Notes: generated by a model not told the origin, from the sequence alone. Positions 34,991 to 42,849 are shown, counted from the stretch's first letter. The stretch is 64,000 nucleotides of DNA from Xanthomonas theicola (GCF_014236795.1 NZ_CP049017.1:1590001-1654000); one strand, 5' to 3'. Numbers and translations are program-made.

Positions 34991-35506
34991 GTGTTGCGAG
35001 CTAATCTTTTGATGCTATTATTTTTTTCTTCGACTGGGTGTATGTCTCAGGCTGATTTGCCACCAATTGATTCAAGAGAGAGTGTTTCTGCTGCCGAAGA
35101 TAAGGCTTCATCTGATGATAATTTTGTCGCACAAATATCCAAAAAAAACCAAATTTCTGTTTCAATTACTTCAAATTTTAAAAAGGGTATGTCTTATGGG
35201 AATTTAAGAGGCATTGCTTTGATTAATGGCTGGATTCCTAAGCTCCACCCATCTTGCAAGCAGGAAGTGATTGGCGCTGCTTTTGAGAAAATTTGCTCAT
35301 CCAATCCGAAGCGTTGTGAAGTTTGTGACCTTGCTCCTGAGTTGAGTGAATGCAGTGGAGATGGATACTGCATCATGGAGTTTGATGGTGCTGATGGCAG
35401 GCAATTACTAACAGTAATAACTTACGGCGAAATCGACGATGTGCTAGTGTCGGGTGAAAAATCGCGACTTCAGGTTTCTTCATGGAAAGTAAAATCCGTT
35501 AAATAG
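34991..35506 (+). CDS. Lipoprotein, probable immunity protein to the second effector
   Basis: 171-aa lipoprotein, from GTG 34991 (VLRANLLMLLFFSSTGC). Lipobox SSTGC gives Cys17. The mature part begins MSQADLPPIDSRESVSAAED and contains YGNLRGIALINGWIPKLHPS, several Cys (CKQEVIG, CSSNPKRCEVC, CSGDGYC) and the strand pair MEFDGADGRQLLTVITYGEI. I do not recognise a family and it shows no similarity by eye to the first lipoprotein. Its position 32 bases before a muralytic effector suggests it neutralises that enzyme in the periplasm. AT-rich like its neighbour. Confidence 0.68.
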   Translation: MLRANLLMLLFFSSTGCMSQADLPPIDSRESVSAAEDKASSDDNFVAQISKKNQISVSITSNFKKGMSYGNLRGIALINGWIPKLHPSCKQEVIGAAFEKICSSNPKRCEVCDLAPELSECSGDGYCIMEFDGADGRQLLTVITYGEIDDVLVSGEKSRLQVSSWKVKSVK

Positions 35507-35538
35507 AAAATAATCCAGGTTTTTTAAAAGGAGTTTTT

Positions 35539-36843
35539 ATGAGTAGTCCGTTAGCTGATCTAATCCAGCGTGGCGAGTCTGGGCATATAGGATATAACGC
35601 TTACAACCGTGGTACGTATCTTGGTGTCGATGGACGCGAACACGTCCGTGGCAGTGACGGCCCATTAGATTTTTCTGTGATGACAGTTGCTCAGGTAATG
35701 GATGCTCAGGCATTGCCGAGAGGCGATGAACAACGACTGTTTGCGGTAGGTCGATATCAAGTGATTCCCGGTACAATGAAAGATGCTGTGGATTTGCTCG
35801 GCATCGAACGCTCTAAGGCTATGACGCCTGAAATACAAGATGAAATTTTCTCCGACTACCTTATGTCGCAGAAAAGGCCGGCTATCAAGGAATACATCAC
35901 TGGTCAGACTGGTGCGACGCTTCACGATGCGCAAAAGGCGTTATCGCAAGAGTGGGCAAGTATCGCCGATCCTGATACAGGGAAAAGCTATTATCATAAA
36001 GCTGGTGGCGCGAATCATTCCTCCATTACTAGTGCGGAAACAGCGCAGGCGCTAGACGCGATGCGCGAGTCTTATTTTAAAGCGATCCAAAGCGGTTTGT
36101 CTCCAGACGATGCGTGGCGCCAGATCAACTCCGAGCCCGCGCAGCAGTTGTCGACGTCGTCTCGCGCCCAAAATGGCAGCGAACCGATAGCCGATGGTAG
36201 GCTTGAACAAGGCGAGCGTGGCGAAGCCGTCAAGCAGTTGCAAGGCCAACTGGCGCAACTCGGCCAGACCGGCCGCGCCGGCGCACCGTTGCACCCGGAT
36301 GGCGACTTTGGCCCGAACACCCGCCACGCCGTGAAGCAGTTCCAGCGTGAGCGCGGCTTGCAGGTGGACGGCATCGTCGGCCGCAACACCCGCGCGGCGC
36401 TGGACCAGGCACTGGCGCAGCATGCTCCAGCACAGCAAGCCGCAACGCTTCAGTCAGCGGTTGCAGCGCCATTGCTGTCCGACCCCAGCCATCCGCAGCA
36501 CGCTTTATATGCCGGCGCCGTGCGCGCGCTGGAAGGGCTTGGCGAGCGCGGCGGCTTCGCCAATCGCCAGGCATTGGAGCAGGCGGCCGGGCAGATGGCG
36601 TTGGAGGCCAAGGTCAGCGGCCTGGATCGGATCGACCATGTGGTGGCGAACAAGGACGGGCGCGGCCTGATCGCGGTGCAGGGCGGGTTGAACGATCCGG
36701 CGATGCATCGGGTGTACGTGGATCGCGAACAGGCGCAGGCGCAGCCATTGCAGGAGAGCACGCGGCAGATGGCCGAGGAAGTACAGCGGCAGGCCCAGAC
36801 GCAGCAGGTCGCGTCGAAGGAGCCGGTCGCGATGTCGCGGTAG
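35539..36843 (+). CDS. X-T4SS effector: lysozyme-like muramidase - PG-binding - XVIPCD
   Basis: 434-aa effector. Residues 1-190 look like a lysozyme-superfamily muramidase: presumed catalytic Glu13 in IQRGESGHIGYNAYNRGTYL, then FAVGRYQVIPGTMKDAVDLL and IQDEIFSDYLMSQKRPAIKE. I cannot place it in a specific glycoside hydrolase family. Residues about 218-290 are PG_binding_1 (GDFGPNTRHAVKQFQRERGL), and from about 314 the XVIPCD (HPQHALYAGAVRALEGLGER, GLDRIDHVVANKDGRGLIAV, GLNDPAMHRVYVDREQAQAQ). The last third is almost identical to the first effector, while the catalytic part is unrelated. AAGGAG before ATG 35539 is clear. It is an expected VirD4-dependent antibacterial toxin. Confidence 0.9.
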   Translation: MSSPLADLIQRGESGHIGYNAYNRGTYLGVDGREHVRGSDGPLDFSVMTVAQVMDAQALPRGDEQRLFAVGRYQVIPGTMKDAVDLLGIERSKAMTPEIQDEIFSDYLMSQKRPAIKEYITGQTGATLHDAQKALSQEWASIADPDTGKSYYHKAGGANHSSITSAETAQALDAMRESYFKAIQSGLSPDDAWRQINSEPAQQLSTSSRAQNGSEPIADGRLEQGERGEAVKQLQGQLAQLGQTGRAGAPLHPDGDFGPNTRHAVKQFQRERGLQVDGIVGRNTRAALDQALAQHAPAQQAATLQSAVAAPLLSDPSHPQHALYAGAVRALEGLGERGGFANRQALEQAAGQMALEAKVSGLDRIDHVVANKDGRGLIAVQGGLNDPAMHRVYVDREQAQAQPLQESTRQMAEEVQRQAQTQQVASKEPVAMSR

Positions 36844-36850
36844 GCATTGG
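36253..36850 (+). repeat. PG-binding/XVIPCD repeat, copy 2
   Basis: Second copy of the effector 3' module (see 32844-33420), including the stop codon and GCATTGG. After this point the two loci differ: copy 1 runs straight into virB6, copy 2 has 44 unrelated bases first. Confidence 0.9.
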
Positions 36851-36894
36851 AGTGGAGACATGGATTGCAAGGGAGTGAGCCGAATGAAAGTTGC

Positions 36895-37696
36895 TTACCG
36901 CGTGGTGACGGGCCAGTCGCGAGAGATCGCGATGGACCTGGTGGTGACGGCGTTGCGAGCGGTGCTGATCATTGGAGTGGCGATGAGCATGGTGTCGGCG
37001 GCCAGGCCGGGTGCGAGCCAGAGCGATGGTCTGATGAGCGGGTTGTACTGGAAGCTGACCGACGGGCTGAGCAGCGCGATCGTGAAGACGGTGACCGGTG
37101 ACACGCGCAGTCCGTACGAGGCGATCGACAGGAACCTGTTTTTGATGCAGGTGGCGCTGACGAGCATCGACCAGATCCAGACGGGCGGCGACGCGGATCT
37201 GGGTCAGAAGAAAGACCAGGCGCGGTTGTTCACGGGGTTGGGGATGGCCGGTCCCGGGGTGGTGGGGGGATCGCTGCTGCTGTTGAACAAGCTGGCGATG
37301 GCGTTGTTCGTGGGATTTGGTCCATTGTTCATTCTGTGCTTGCTGTTCGATGCGACGAAGTCGTTGTTCCAGAAGTGGCTGATGTACGGGATCGGGACGG
37401 TGTTCTCGTTGTCGGTGCTGAGTTTCACGGTGAGTTTGGCGACGAAGGTGGTCGGGGTGGTGGGTACGGGTTTTCTGGCGAAGTGGTCGGTGACGGGTGG
37501 GACGGGGGAAGGGGTGAGCGGGATGGCGTTGCAGCAGGGAGGGATCGGGTTGGTGTTGACGACGTTGATCGTGACGTCGCCGCCGATGGCGGCGGCGTTC
37601 TTCCAGGGGACGCTGGGGCAGTTCACGGCGTACTCGGCGTTTGGGCAGATGGGCAAGGATCCGGCGACGGGGCAGCCTTATACGCCGCAGGCGCCG
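36895..37696 (+). repeat. virB6 core repeat, unit 3 (802 bp)
   Basis: Third copy of the virB6 core (offset 7414 from copy 1), beginning at TTACCGCGTGG and ending at the same GCGCCG boundary as the others, where each copy passes into its own tail. Confidence 0.94.
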
Positions 37697-37716
37697 GGGA
37701 GAAATGAAAGCTTTAA

Positions 37717-38878
37717 GGATGGTCTGAACAACTCCCTCTGATCCTGCGACAATCGTACAAAGCCCAACAGGACAACGACGATGCAATTGTCTTTCGGCGA
37801 CGCGGAGTACAACGGCAAGCGCAAGCAGACGCGGCGCGAAAGGTTGCTGGCCGAGATGGATCAGGTGGTGCCGTGGAAAGACCTGCTGGCGCTGATCGCG
37901 CCGCACTATCCGAAGTCGGGCCATCCGGGCCGTCAGCCGTACCCGCTGGAGACAATGCTGCGCATCCACTTTCTGCAGCAGTGGTACGCACTGAGCGACC
38001 CGGGCGCGGAAGAAGCCTTGTACGACACGGCGTCGATGCGCCGTTTCGCCAGGATCGGCGGGTTGGATGAGGTGCCGGACGAGACCACGATCCTCAACTT
38101 CCGCCGGTTGCTGGAGACGCACGATCTGGCGCGCACGCTGTTCAACCGGGTCAACGCGCACCTATCGCGCAAGGGCCAGAGCCTGCGCGGCGGCACCATC
38201 GTGGACGCCACGATCATTGCCGCGCCCAGCTCGACCAAGAACAAGAACGGCGAGCGCGACCCGGAAATGCACCAGACCAAGAAGGGCAATCAGTACTACT
38301 TCGGGATGAAAGCGCACATCGGCGTGGACGATGAGTCCGGGCTGGTGCACCACTTGGAATGCACGGCGGCCAACGCCGCAGATATCACCCAGGCGCACAA
38401 GCTGCTGCACGGCAAGGAAGACACGGTATGCGGCGACAGCGGCTACACCGGGCTGGCCAAGCGCGAGGAGATGGCGAGCAAGCGCAAGCTGCGCTATCTG
38501 ATCGCGGAGAAGCCCTCGAAGCTGAAGCAGATCAAGAGCAAGCGCGAATTGAAGTGGGCACAGCGCTGGGAGCACGCCAAGGCCAGCCTGAGGGCGAAGG
38601 TGGAGCATCCGTTCCGGGTGATCAAGCGCCAGTTTGGCTACGTCAAGGTGCGCTATCGCGGCCTGGCGAAGAACACGGCGCAAGTGCTGACGCTGTTTGC
38701 GCTGTCGAACCTGTGGCTGAAGCGAAAGCAGTTGCTGCCTGTCGTGGGGAGGGTGTGCCTGTAATCCGGGAAATACCCCGGAAATGCGCCGGAAACGGCG
38801 AAAAACCGAGGGTCTGAGCGCCGTGGGCGTGGTCGATATGGCTTGCCTCATCCTCCGACCGCGTTGATCAGACTATCC
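37717..38878 (+). mobile_element. IS5-family element, copy 2 (1162 bp, TTAA duplication)
   Basis: Same length and ends as copy 1. Target duplication TTAA at 37713-37716 and 38879-38882. It is inserted in the tail of virB6 copy 3. It is in the same orientation as copy 1, so the two directly repeated copies bracket 23 kb including the whole virB operon. Confidence 0.94.
37781..38764 (+). CDS. IS5-family transposase (copy 2)
   Basis: 327-aa DDE transposase, identical in translation to the one at 13511-14494, with all catalytic residues kept (VDATIIA Asp, GDSGYTG Asp, C-terminal Glu region). Presumably active. Confidence 0.95.
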   Translation: MQLSFGDAEYNGKRKQTRRERLLAEMDQVVPWKDLLALIAPHYPKSGHPGRQPYPLETMLRIHFLQQWYALSDPGAEEALYDTASMRRFARIGGLDEVPDETTILNFRRLLETHDLARTLFNRVNAHLSRKGQSLRGGTIVDATIIAAPSSTKNKNGERDPEMHQTKKGNQYYFGMKAHIGVDDESGLVHHLECTAANAADITQAHKLLHGKEDTVCGDSGYTGLAKREEMASKRKLRYLIAEKPSKLKQIKSKRELKWAQRWEHAKASLRAKVEHPFRVIKRQFGYVKVRYRGLAKNTAQVLTLFALSNLWLKRKQLLPVVGRVCL

Positions 38879-38996
38879 TTAATTCGAATCATGTAGATAA
38901 TAGTCATGTTTCAATGAATCGAGGCGTTGAAGCATCCAGTCAGGTTGCTCAGGCGGGAAGTCGTGGAGCTCATGAGAATAAGTAGTTGGAGTAATT

Positions 38997-39482
38997 ATGG
39001 AAATCAAGGTCGGGTATCTATCTTTTGTTTTTCTAATTTTTTTTGCTTCTTTTGATTTGTATGCACAAACGCGTTGTCCAGTTGGAGTGCAAGCAGGAGG
39101 AGCTCAATGTCTTCCTGATGATCAAGAGCGGGCGCCTCCACGAACCACTGGTGAGTGGATTAAAACGTGGGGCGCTATCGTCGGTTCAGTTAAAGGGAGG
39201 GAGGGGTGGAGCTCAAATGGTAAATTCACTGAGGAAGATGCACGCCAAGACGCCCTAAAGAAATGTTATTCGGTCGGCGCAGAGGACTGTTTGGTCGAGA
39301 TGACATATTTTAATCAGTGTGTGGCTATAGCTGACTCGATTAGTGGTGGCAGCAGTATTGTTACCGGGAAGGATGAATCTGTTGCAAGTAGTCGCGCACT
39401 GGCTGATTGTAAAAACAAGTACAGTTCTCAGTGCTCAGTTAAGTTTACGGAGTGCACTGATCCATTTTTTAGGAAGTACTAA
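38997..39482 (+). CDS. DUF4189-type secreted protein, cassette 3
   Basis: 161-aa exported paralogue with signal peptide ending ASFDLYAQ. The mature part TRCPVGVQAGGAQCLPDDQE, PRTTGEWIKTWGAIV and CSVKFTECTDPFFRKY follows the family pattern; it is closest by eye to cassette 1 (EDARQDALKKC, MTYFNQCVAIA). GGAG lies five bases before ATG 38997. It stands 11 bases after the displaced virB6-3 tail, as in the other units. With the IS upstream it may have lost operon transcription. Confidence 0.82.
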   Translation: MEIKVGYLSFVFLIFFASFDLYAQTRCPVGVQAGGAQCLPDDQERAPPRTTGEWIKTWGAIVGSVKGREGWSSNGKFTEEDARQDALKKCYSVGAEDCLVEMTYFNQCVAIADSISGGSSIVTGKDESVASSRALADCKNKYSSQCSVKFTECTDPFFRKY

Positions 39483-39500
39483 ATTTGTGTGGTGACTAAT

Positions 39501-39646
39501 ATGCGCGCGATACAAAATTTAATAATAATTACCATCTTGCTCTTTGCTCTTGAATTTTTTATATTTTCGAATACTTCATTCGCACAGACTCGTTGCCCTG
39601 TTGAAGTACAGGCCGGGAGCGCTCAGTGCCTTACTGATGATCAGGC
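39501..39646 (+). pseudogene. Fourth DUF4189 gene, cut by IS3 insertion
   Basis: ATG 39501 opens MRAIQNLIIITILLFALEFF, signal end SNTSFAQ, then TRCPVEVQAGSAQCLTDDQ, the start of another DUF4189 protein. After 48 residues the sequence enters the IS3 element at 39647 and hits TAA. Everything between this point and the effector scrap at 42531 is insertion-sequence DNA. Confidence 0.85.
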
Positions 39647-39659
39647 GTAAGCTCCCCCG

Positions 39660-40517
39660 TCAAGCAGGCACTTTAAAAGTAGAACTTTCGGCGTGTTGGT
39701 TGCGGTACTGGACCGGGGTCATTCCGCCGAGCGAGTCGTGGGATCGCTCGTCGTTGTAATCGATCATCCACCAATGGGTGGCTTCGCGAACGTCGTCGAG
39801 ACGGGCGAAGAGATGCTGGTCCAGCACTTCCTCGCGGAAGGTGCGATTGAAGCGCTCGATGAAGGCGTTCTGGTTCGGCTTTCCCGGCTGGATGTACTGC
39901 AGTGCGACGCCATTGGCCTTGAGCCAGCCGGTGAACGCCTCGCCCAGAAATTCGGGGCCGTTGTCCGAGCGCACCACCTGCGGCAGGCCATGGTCGCGTT
40001 TGATCTGCTCGAAAACACGCACCAGGCGTTGCGAGTTGATCGAGGTATCCACCTCGATGTGCAGCACCTCGCGGTTGAAATCATCCACGACGTTGAAGGT
40101 GCGAAATCTGCGGCCGCAGGCCAGCGCGTCACTCATGAAATCGACTGACCAGACCGTGTCTGGCAGCCTGGGCACGTAGAGCGGCACCCGCTCACGCTTG
40201 GGCAGGCGCCGCTTGGCGGCGCGGCGCAGGTTGAGATTCATGGCCTTGTACACGCGATAGATCCGTTTGGGATTCCAGCCCGGGTGCTGCTTGCGGAGGT
40301 GGTCGCTGCACTTCCAGAAGCCGCGACTGGGGTGCGCTTCAACGAAGCGCGCGATCTCGGCGATCAGCTCGGCATCGCGCACCGTCCAGTCAAAAGGCGG
40401 TGCGTACCACGCCGCCCGCGACAACCCGACGCATGCACAGGACCGGCGCAACGGCCGCGCGTGGACCTCGACAAGGAACCGCACCGCCTCGCGCTTGCGC
40501 GCCGGCCCTAGAGTTTT
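39660..40517 (-). CDS. IS3-family transposase OrfB (by -1 frameshift)
   Basis: Catalytic part of the IS3 transposase. After the A7 slippery run it reads [18 protein letters not shown] and includes the HTH_21/rve domains: VWSVDFMSDALACGRRF (first Asp), VRSDNGPEFLG (second Asp), IERFNRTFREEVLDQ (Glu). All DDE residues are present, and it ends SSTFKVPA. The frame is open upstream to 40694, but that part overlaps OrfA in a different frame and is unlikely to be translated alone. Confidence 0.92.
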   Translation of the reverse strand, partial: KTLGPARKREAVRFLVEVHARPLRRSCACVGLSRAAWYAPPFDWTVRDAELIAEIARFVEAHPSRGFWKCSDHLRKQHPGWNPKRIYRVYKAMNLNLRRAAKRRLPKRERVPLYVPRLPDTVWSVDFMSDALACGRRFRTFNVVDDFNREVLHIEVDTSINSQRLVRVFEQIKRDHGLPQVVRSDNGPEFLGEAFTGWLKANGVALQYIQPGKPNQNAFIERFNRTFREEVLDQHLFARLDDVREATHWWMIDYNDERSHDSLGGMTPVQYRNQHAESSTFKVPA

Positions 40518-40774
40518 TTTGCGATCAGGTCCTTCATCGCCGCGTTGTCGAGCGCCAGCTCGGCATACATCCGCTTGAGCTTGGCGTTCTCGGACTCGAG
40601 CTCCTTGACCCGTCGAAGCTCGGAGGCCTCCAAGCCACCGTACTTGCTCTTCCACTGGTAGTAGGTCGCCGTACTGATGCCGACTTGGCGACAAATGTCT
40701 TTGACCGGTACGCCGGCGTCGGCCTGCTTGAGCGTTGCGATGATCTGCGTCTCGGTGAACTTCGATGTGCGCAT
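40508..40774 (-). CDS. IS3-family transposase OrfA
   Basis: 88-aa helix-turn-helix protein: [40 protein letters not shown] (HTH), and a leucine-zipper-like [20 protein letters not shown]. It ends DLIAKKL at a run of seven A (40520-40514 on this strand), a typical -1 frameshift site that makes the OrfAB fusion. Confidence 0.93.
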   Translation of the reverse strand: MRTSKFTETQIIATLKQADAGVPVKDICRQVGISTATYYQWKSKYGGLEASELRRVKELESENAKLKRMYAELALDNAAMKDLIAKKL

Positions 40775-41336
40775 GGAACCTCCTGGCTGTGAAACGATGC
40801 CAGAAAGATCTACTTATGCGGTGTCTGCGGTGCGGGGGAGCTTACGGATGGACTTCGTGTTCGACCGCACCGCCGAGGGCCGGGTGCTCAAGGCCCTGAC
40901 CATCGTCGACGATGCCACGCACGAGGCGGTGGCGATCGAGGTGGAGCGGGCCATCTCCGGCCACGGCGTGGCCCGGGTGCTGGATCGGCTGGCGCTGACA
41001 CGGGGTCTGCCGCAGGTGATCCGCACCGACAACGGCAAGGAGTTCTGCGGCAAGACGATGGTGACGTGGGCCCACGAGCGCGGTGTGCAGCTGCGCTTGA
41101 TCCAGCCAGGCAAGCCGAACCAGAACGCCTACATCGAGAGCTTCAACGGCCGCCTGCGCGACGAATGCCTCAACGAGCACTGGTTCCCGAGGCTGCTGCA
41201 CGCCCGCACCGAGATCGAGACCTGGCGACGGGAATATAACGAGGAGCGACCGAAGAAGATCTTGGGCGGCCTGACCCCGGCCGCCTATGCCCAACAGCTA
41301 GCGGCCAAAGCCGCTACGATGAAACCCGGACTCTAA

Positions 41337-42498
41337 GGATAGTCTGATCAACGCGGTCGGAGGATGAGGCAAGCCATATCGACCACGCCCACGGCGCTCA
41401 GACCCTCGGTTTTTCGCCGTTTCCGGCGCATTTCCGGGGTATTTCCCGGATTACAGGCACACCCTCCCCACGACAGGCAGCAACTGCTTTCGCTTCAGCC
41501 ACAGGTTCGACAGCGCAAACAGCGTCAGCACTTGCGCCGTGTTCTTCGCCAGGCCGCGATAGCGCACCTTGACGTAGCCAAACTGGCGCTTGATCACCCG
41601 GAACGGATGCTCCACCTTCGCCCTCAGGCTGGCCTTGGCGTGCTCCCAGCGCTGTGCCCACTTCAATTCGCGCTTGCTCTTGATCTGCTTCAGCTTCGAG
41701 GGCTTCTCCGCGATCAGATAGCGCAGCTTGCGCTTGCTCGCCATCTCCTCGCGCTTGGCCAGCCCGGTGTAGCCGCTGTCGCCGCATACCGTGTCTTCCT
41801 TGCCGTGCAGCAGCTTGTGCGCCTGGGTGATATCTGCGGCGTTGGCCGCCGTGCATTCCAAGTGGTGCACCAGCCCGGACTCATCGTCCACGCCGATGTG
41901 CGCTTTCATCCCGAAGTAGTACTGATTGCCCTTCTTGGTCTGGTGCATTTCCGGGTCGCGCTCGCCGTTCTTGTTCTTGGTCGAGCTGGGCGCGGCAATG
42001 ATCGTGGCGTCCACGATGGTGCCGCCGCGCAGGCTCTGGCCCTTGCGCGATAGGTGCGCGTTGACCCGGTTGAACAGCGTGCGCGCCAGATCGTGCGTCT
42101 CCAGCAACCGGCGGAAGTTGAGGATCGTGGTCTCGTCCGGCACCTCATCCAACCCGCCGATCCTGGCGAAACGGCGCATCGACGCCGTGTCGTACAAGGC
42201 TTCTTCCGCGCCCGGGTCGCTCAGTGCGTACCACTGCTGCAGAAAGTGGATGCGCAGCATTGTCTCCAGCGGGTACGGCTGACGGCCCGGATGGCCCGAC
42301 TTCGGATAGTGCGGCGCGATCAGCGCCAGCAGGTCTTTCCACGGCACCACCTGATCCATCTCGGCCAGCAACCTTTCGCGCCGCGTCTGCTTGCGCTTGC
42401 CGTTGTACTCCGCGTCGCCGAAAGACAATTGCATCGTCGTTGTCCTGTTGGGCTTTGTACGATTGTCGCAGGATCAGAGGGAGTTGTTCAGACCATCC
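41337..42498 (-). mobile_element. IS5-family element, copy 3 (inverted, CTAA duplication)
   Basis: Reverse-orientation copy of the 1162-bp element, with CTAA at 41333-41336 and 42499-42502. It is nested in the stop codon of the IS3 remnant. Inverted relative to copy 2, so recombination between them could flip 38879-41336. Confidence 0.94.
41451..42434 (-). CDS. IS5-family transposase (copy 3)
   Basis: 327-aa transposase identical in translation to copies 1 and 2, on the minus strand. Full catalytic set retained. Confidence 0.95.
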   Translation of the reverse strand: MQLSFGDAEYNGKRKQTRRERLLAEMDQVVPWKDLLALIAPHYPKSGHPGRQPYPLETMLRIHFLQQWYALSDPGAEEALYDTASMRRFARIGGLDEVPDETTILNFRRLLETHDLARTLFNRVNAHLSRKGQSLRGGTIVDATIIAAPSSTKNKNGERDPEMHQTKKGNQYYFGMKAHIGVDDESGLVHHLECTAANAADITQAHKLLHGKEDTVCGDSGYTGLAKREEMASKRKLRYLIAEKPSKLKQIKSKRELKWAQRWEHAKASLRAKVEHPFRVIKRQFGYVKVRYRGLAKNTAQVLTLFALSNLWLKRKQLLPVVGRVCL

Positions 42499-42530
42499 CT
42501 AAAGAGCCCCGCTACTGAAAGCGGGGGGGA

Positions 42531-42783
42531 CGTCGGGTGGCGCCAGCTGGCGAATGATGATTCTGCTTTCAGTCAGGACCAGCACGATTTCATCCGTCGG
42601 ACACACTATGATCCGCAGGTGTCGCGGCTTGCCGCAGCCGGACTAGATTTGAGTGATCGAGGTCCATCAGTTCAAGATGCCCTGTGGAGTACGTCAGTGC
42701 AGTTTCGAGACCTGATTCCTGGAATATTCCAGCGTGGTCTCTCGGAAATGGGTCATGACATCAATGCCATCGCGCGCGATTGA
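42531..42783 (+). pseudogene. C-terminal scrap of a third effector-like gene
   Basis: After the IS3 end the plus strand reads WRQLANDDSAFSQDQHDFIR, RTHYDPQVSRLAAAGLDLSD, RGPSVQDALWSTSVQFRDLI, then RGLSEMGHDINAIARD and TGA. The DQHxFIxxTHYDPQV ... QDALWSTSVQ pattern recalls a domain of phage-like or secreted cell-wall-active proteins, but I cannot name the family with certainty. No XVIPCD follows. Position at the end of the third unit suggests the remains of that unit's effector. Confidence 0.5.
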
Positions 42784-42849
42784 GCGCTTTACCCTCTCCT
42801 GTCATCGCTTCTGCATGACGGTTGACTCCTACAGAAAGCGTTGCCATGT

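Larger units (their letters stand above)
36860..38985 (+). pseudogene. virB6: VirB6, copy 3, truncated and split by IS5 copy 2
   Basis: The core starts only at YRVVTGQSREIAMDLVVTAL, lacking about 54 N-terminal residues. Starts at ATG 36860 or, better, ATG 36884 (GGGAG upstream, MKVAYRVV) would give a shortened protein. It runs to PYTPQAPGRNESF, where an IS5 element entered (TTAA duplication). Beyond the element the frame resumes exactly: NSNHVDNSHVSMNRGVEASS ... QAGSRGAHENK, stop at 38985. Removing the element and one TTAA restores one open frame, so the copy was intact before insertion. As it stands it reads into the element and ends KDGLNNSL. The tail again ends with the shared GSRGAHE motif. 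Confidence 0.88.
39647..40845 (-). mobile_element. IS3-family element (about 1.2 kb)
   Basis: Ends are inverted repeats GTAAGCTCCCCCG (39647-39659 and, on the other strand, 40845-40833). It encodes overlapping orfA/orfB on the minus strand. No target duplication is visible: the left neighbour is a DUF4189 gene, while the right neighbour is a different truncated IS3 gene. A deletion or recombination therefore joined these sequences after insertion. Confidence 0.88.
40846..42530 (+). pseudogene. Remnant of a second IS3-family element, interrupted by IS5 copy 3
   Basis: The plus strand encodes the last 163 residues of another IS3 Orf[21 protein letters not shown] (first Asp), [35 protein letters not shown] and [11 protein letters not shown], ending KPGL at the TAA at 41334-41336. 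That stop is where IS5 copy 3 inserted (CTAA duplication). After IS5, AGAGCCCCGCTACTGAAAGC and a run of G appear to be the distal end of this element. The orfA and 5' half are missing, so it cannot move by itself. The right boundary is approximate. Confidence 0.8.

Noticed and set aside
39660..40694. IS3 OrfB as a separate 344-codon protein with its own start
   Set aside because: The first 60 codons overlap OrfA out of frame and lack homology; the A7 slippery site indicates frameshift expression instead.
13447..42498. Composite transposon formed by IS5 copies 1 and 2
   Set aside because: Each copy has its own 4-base target duplication (TTAA on both sides of each), which fits independent insertions rather than a single composite transposition; only the recombination potential was kept as a finding.
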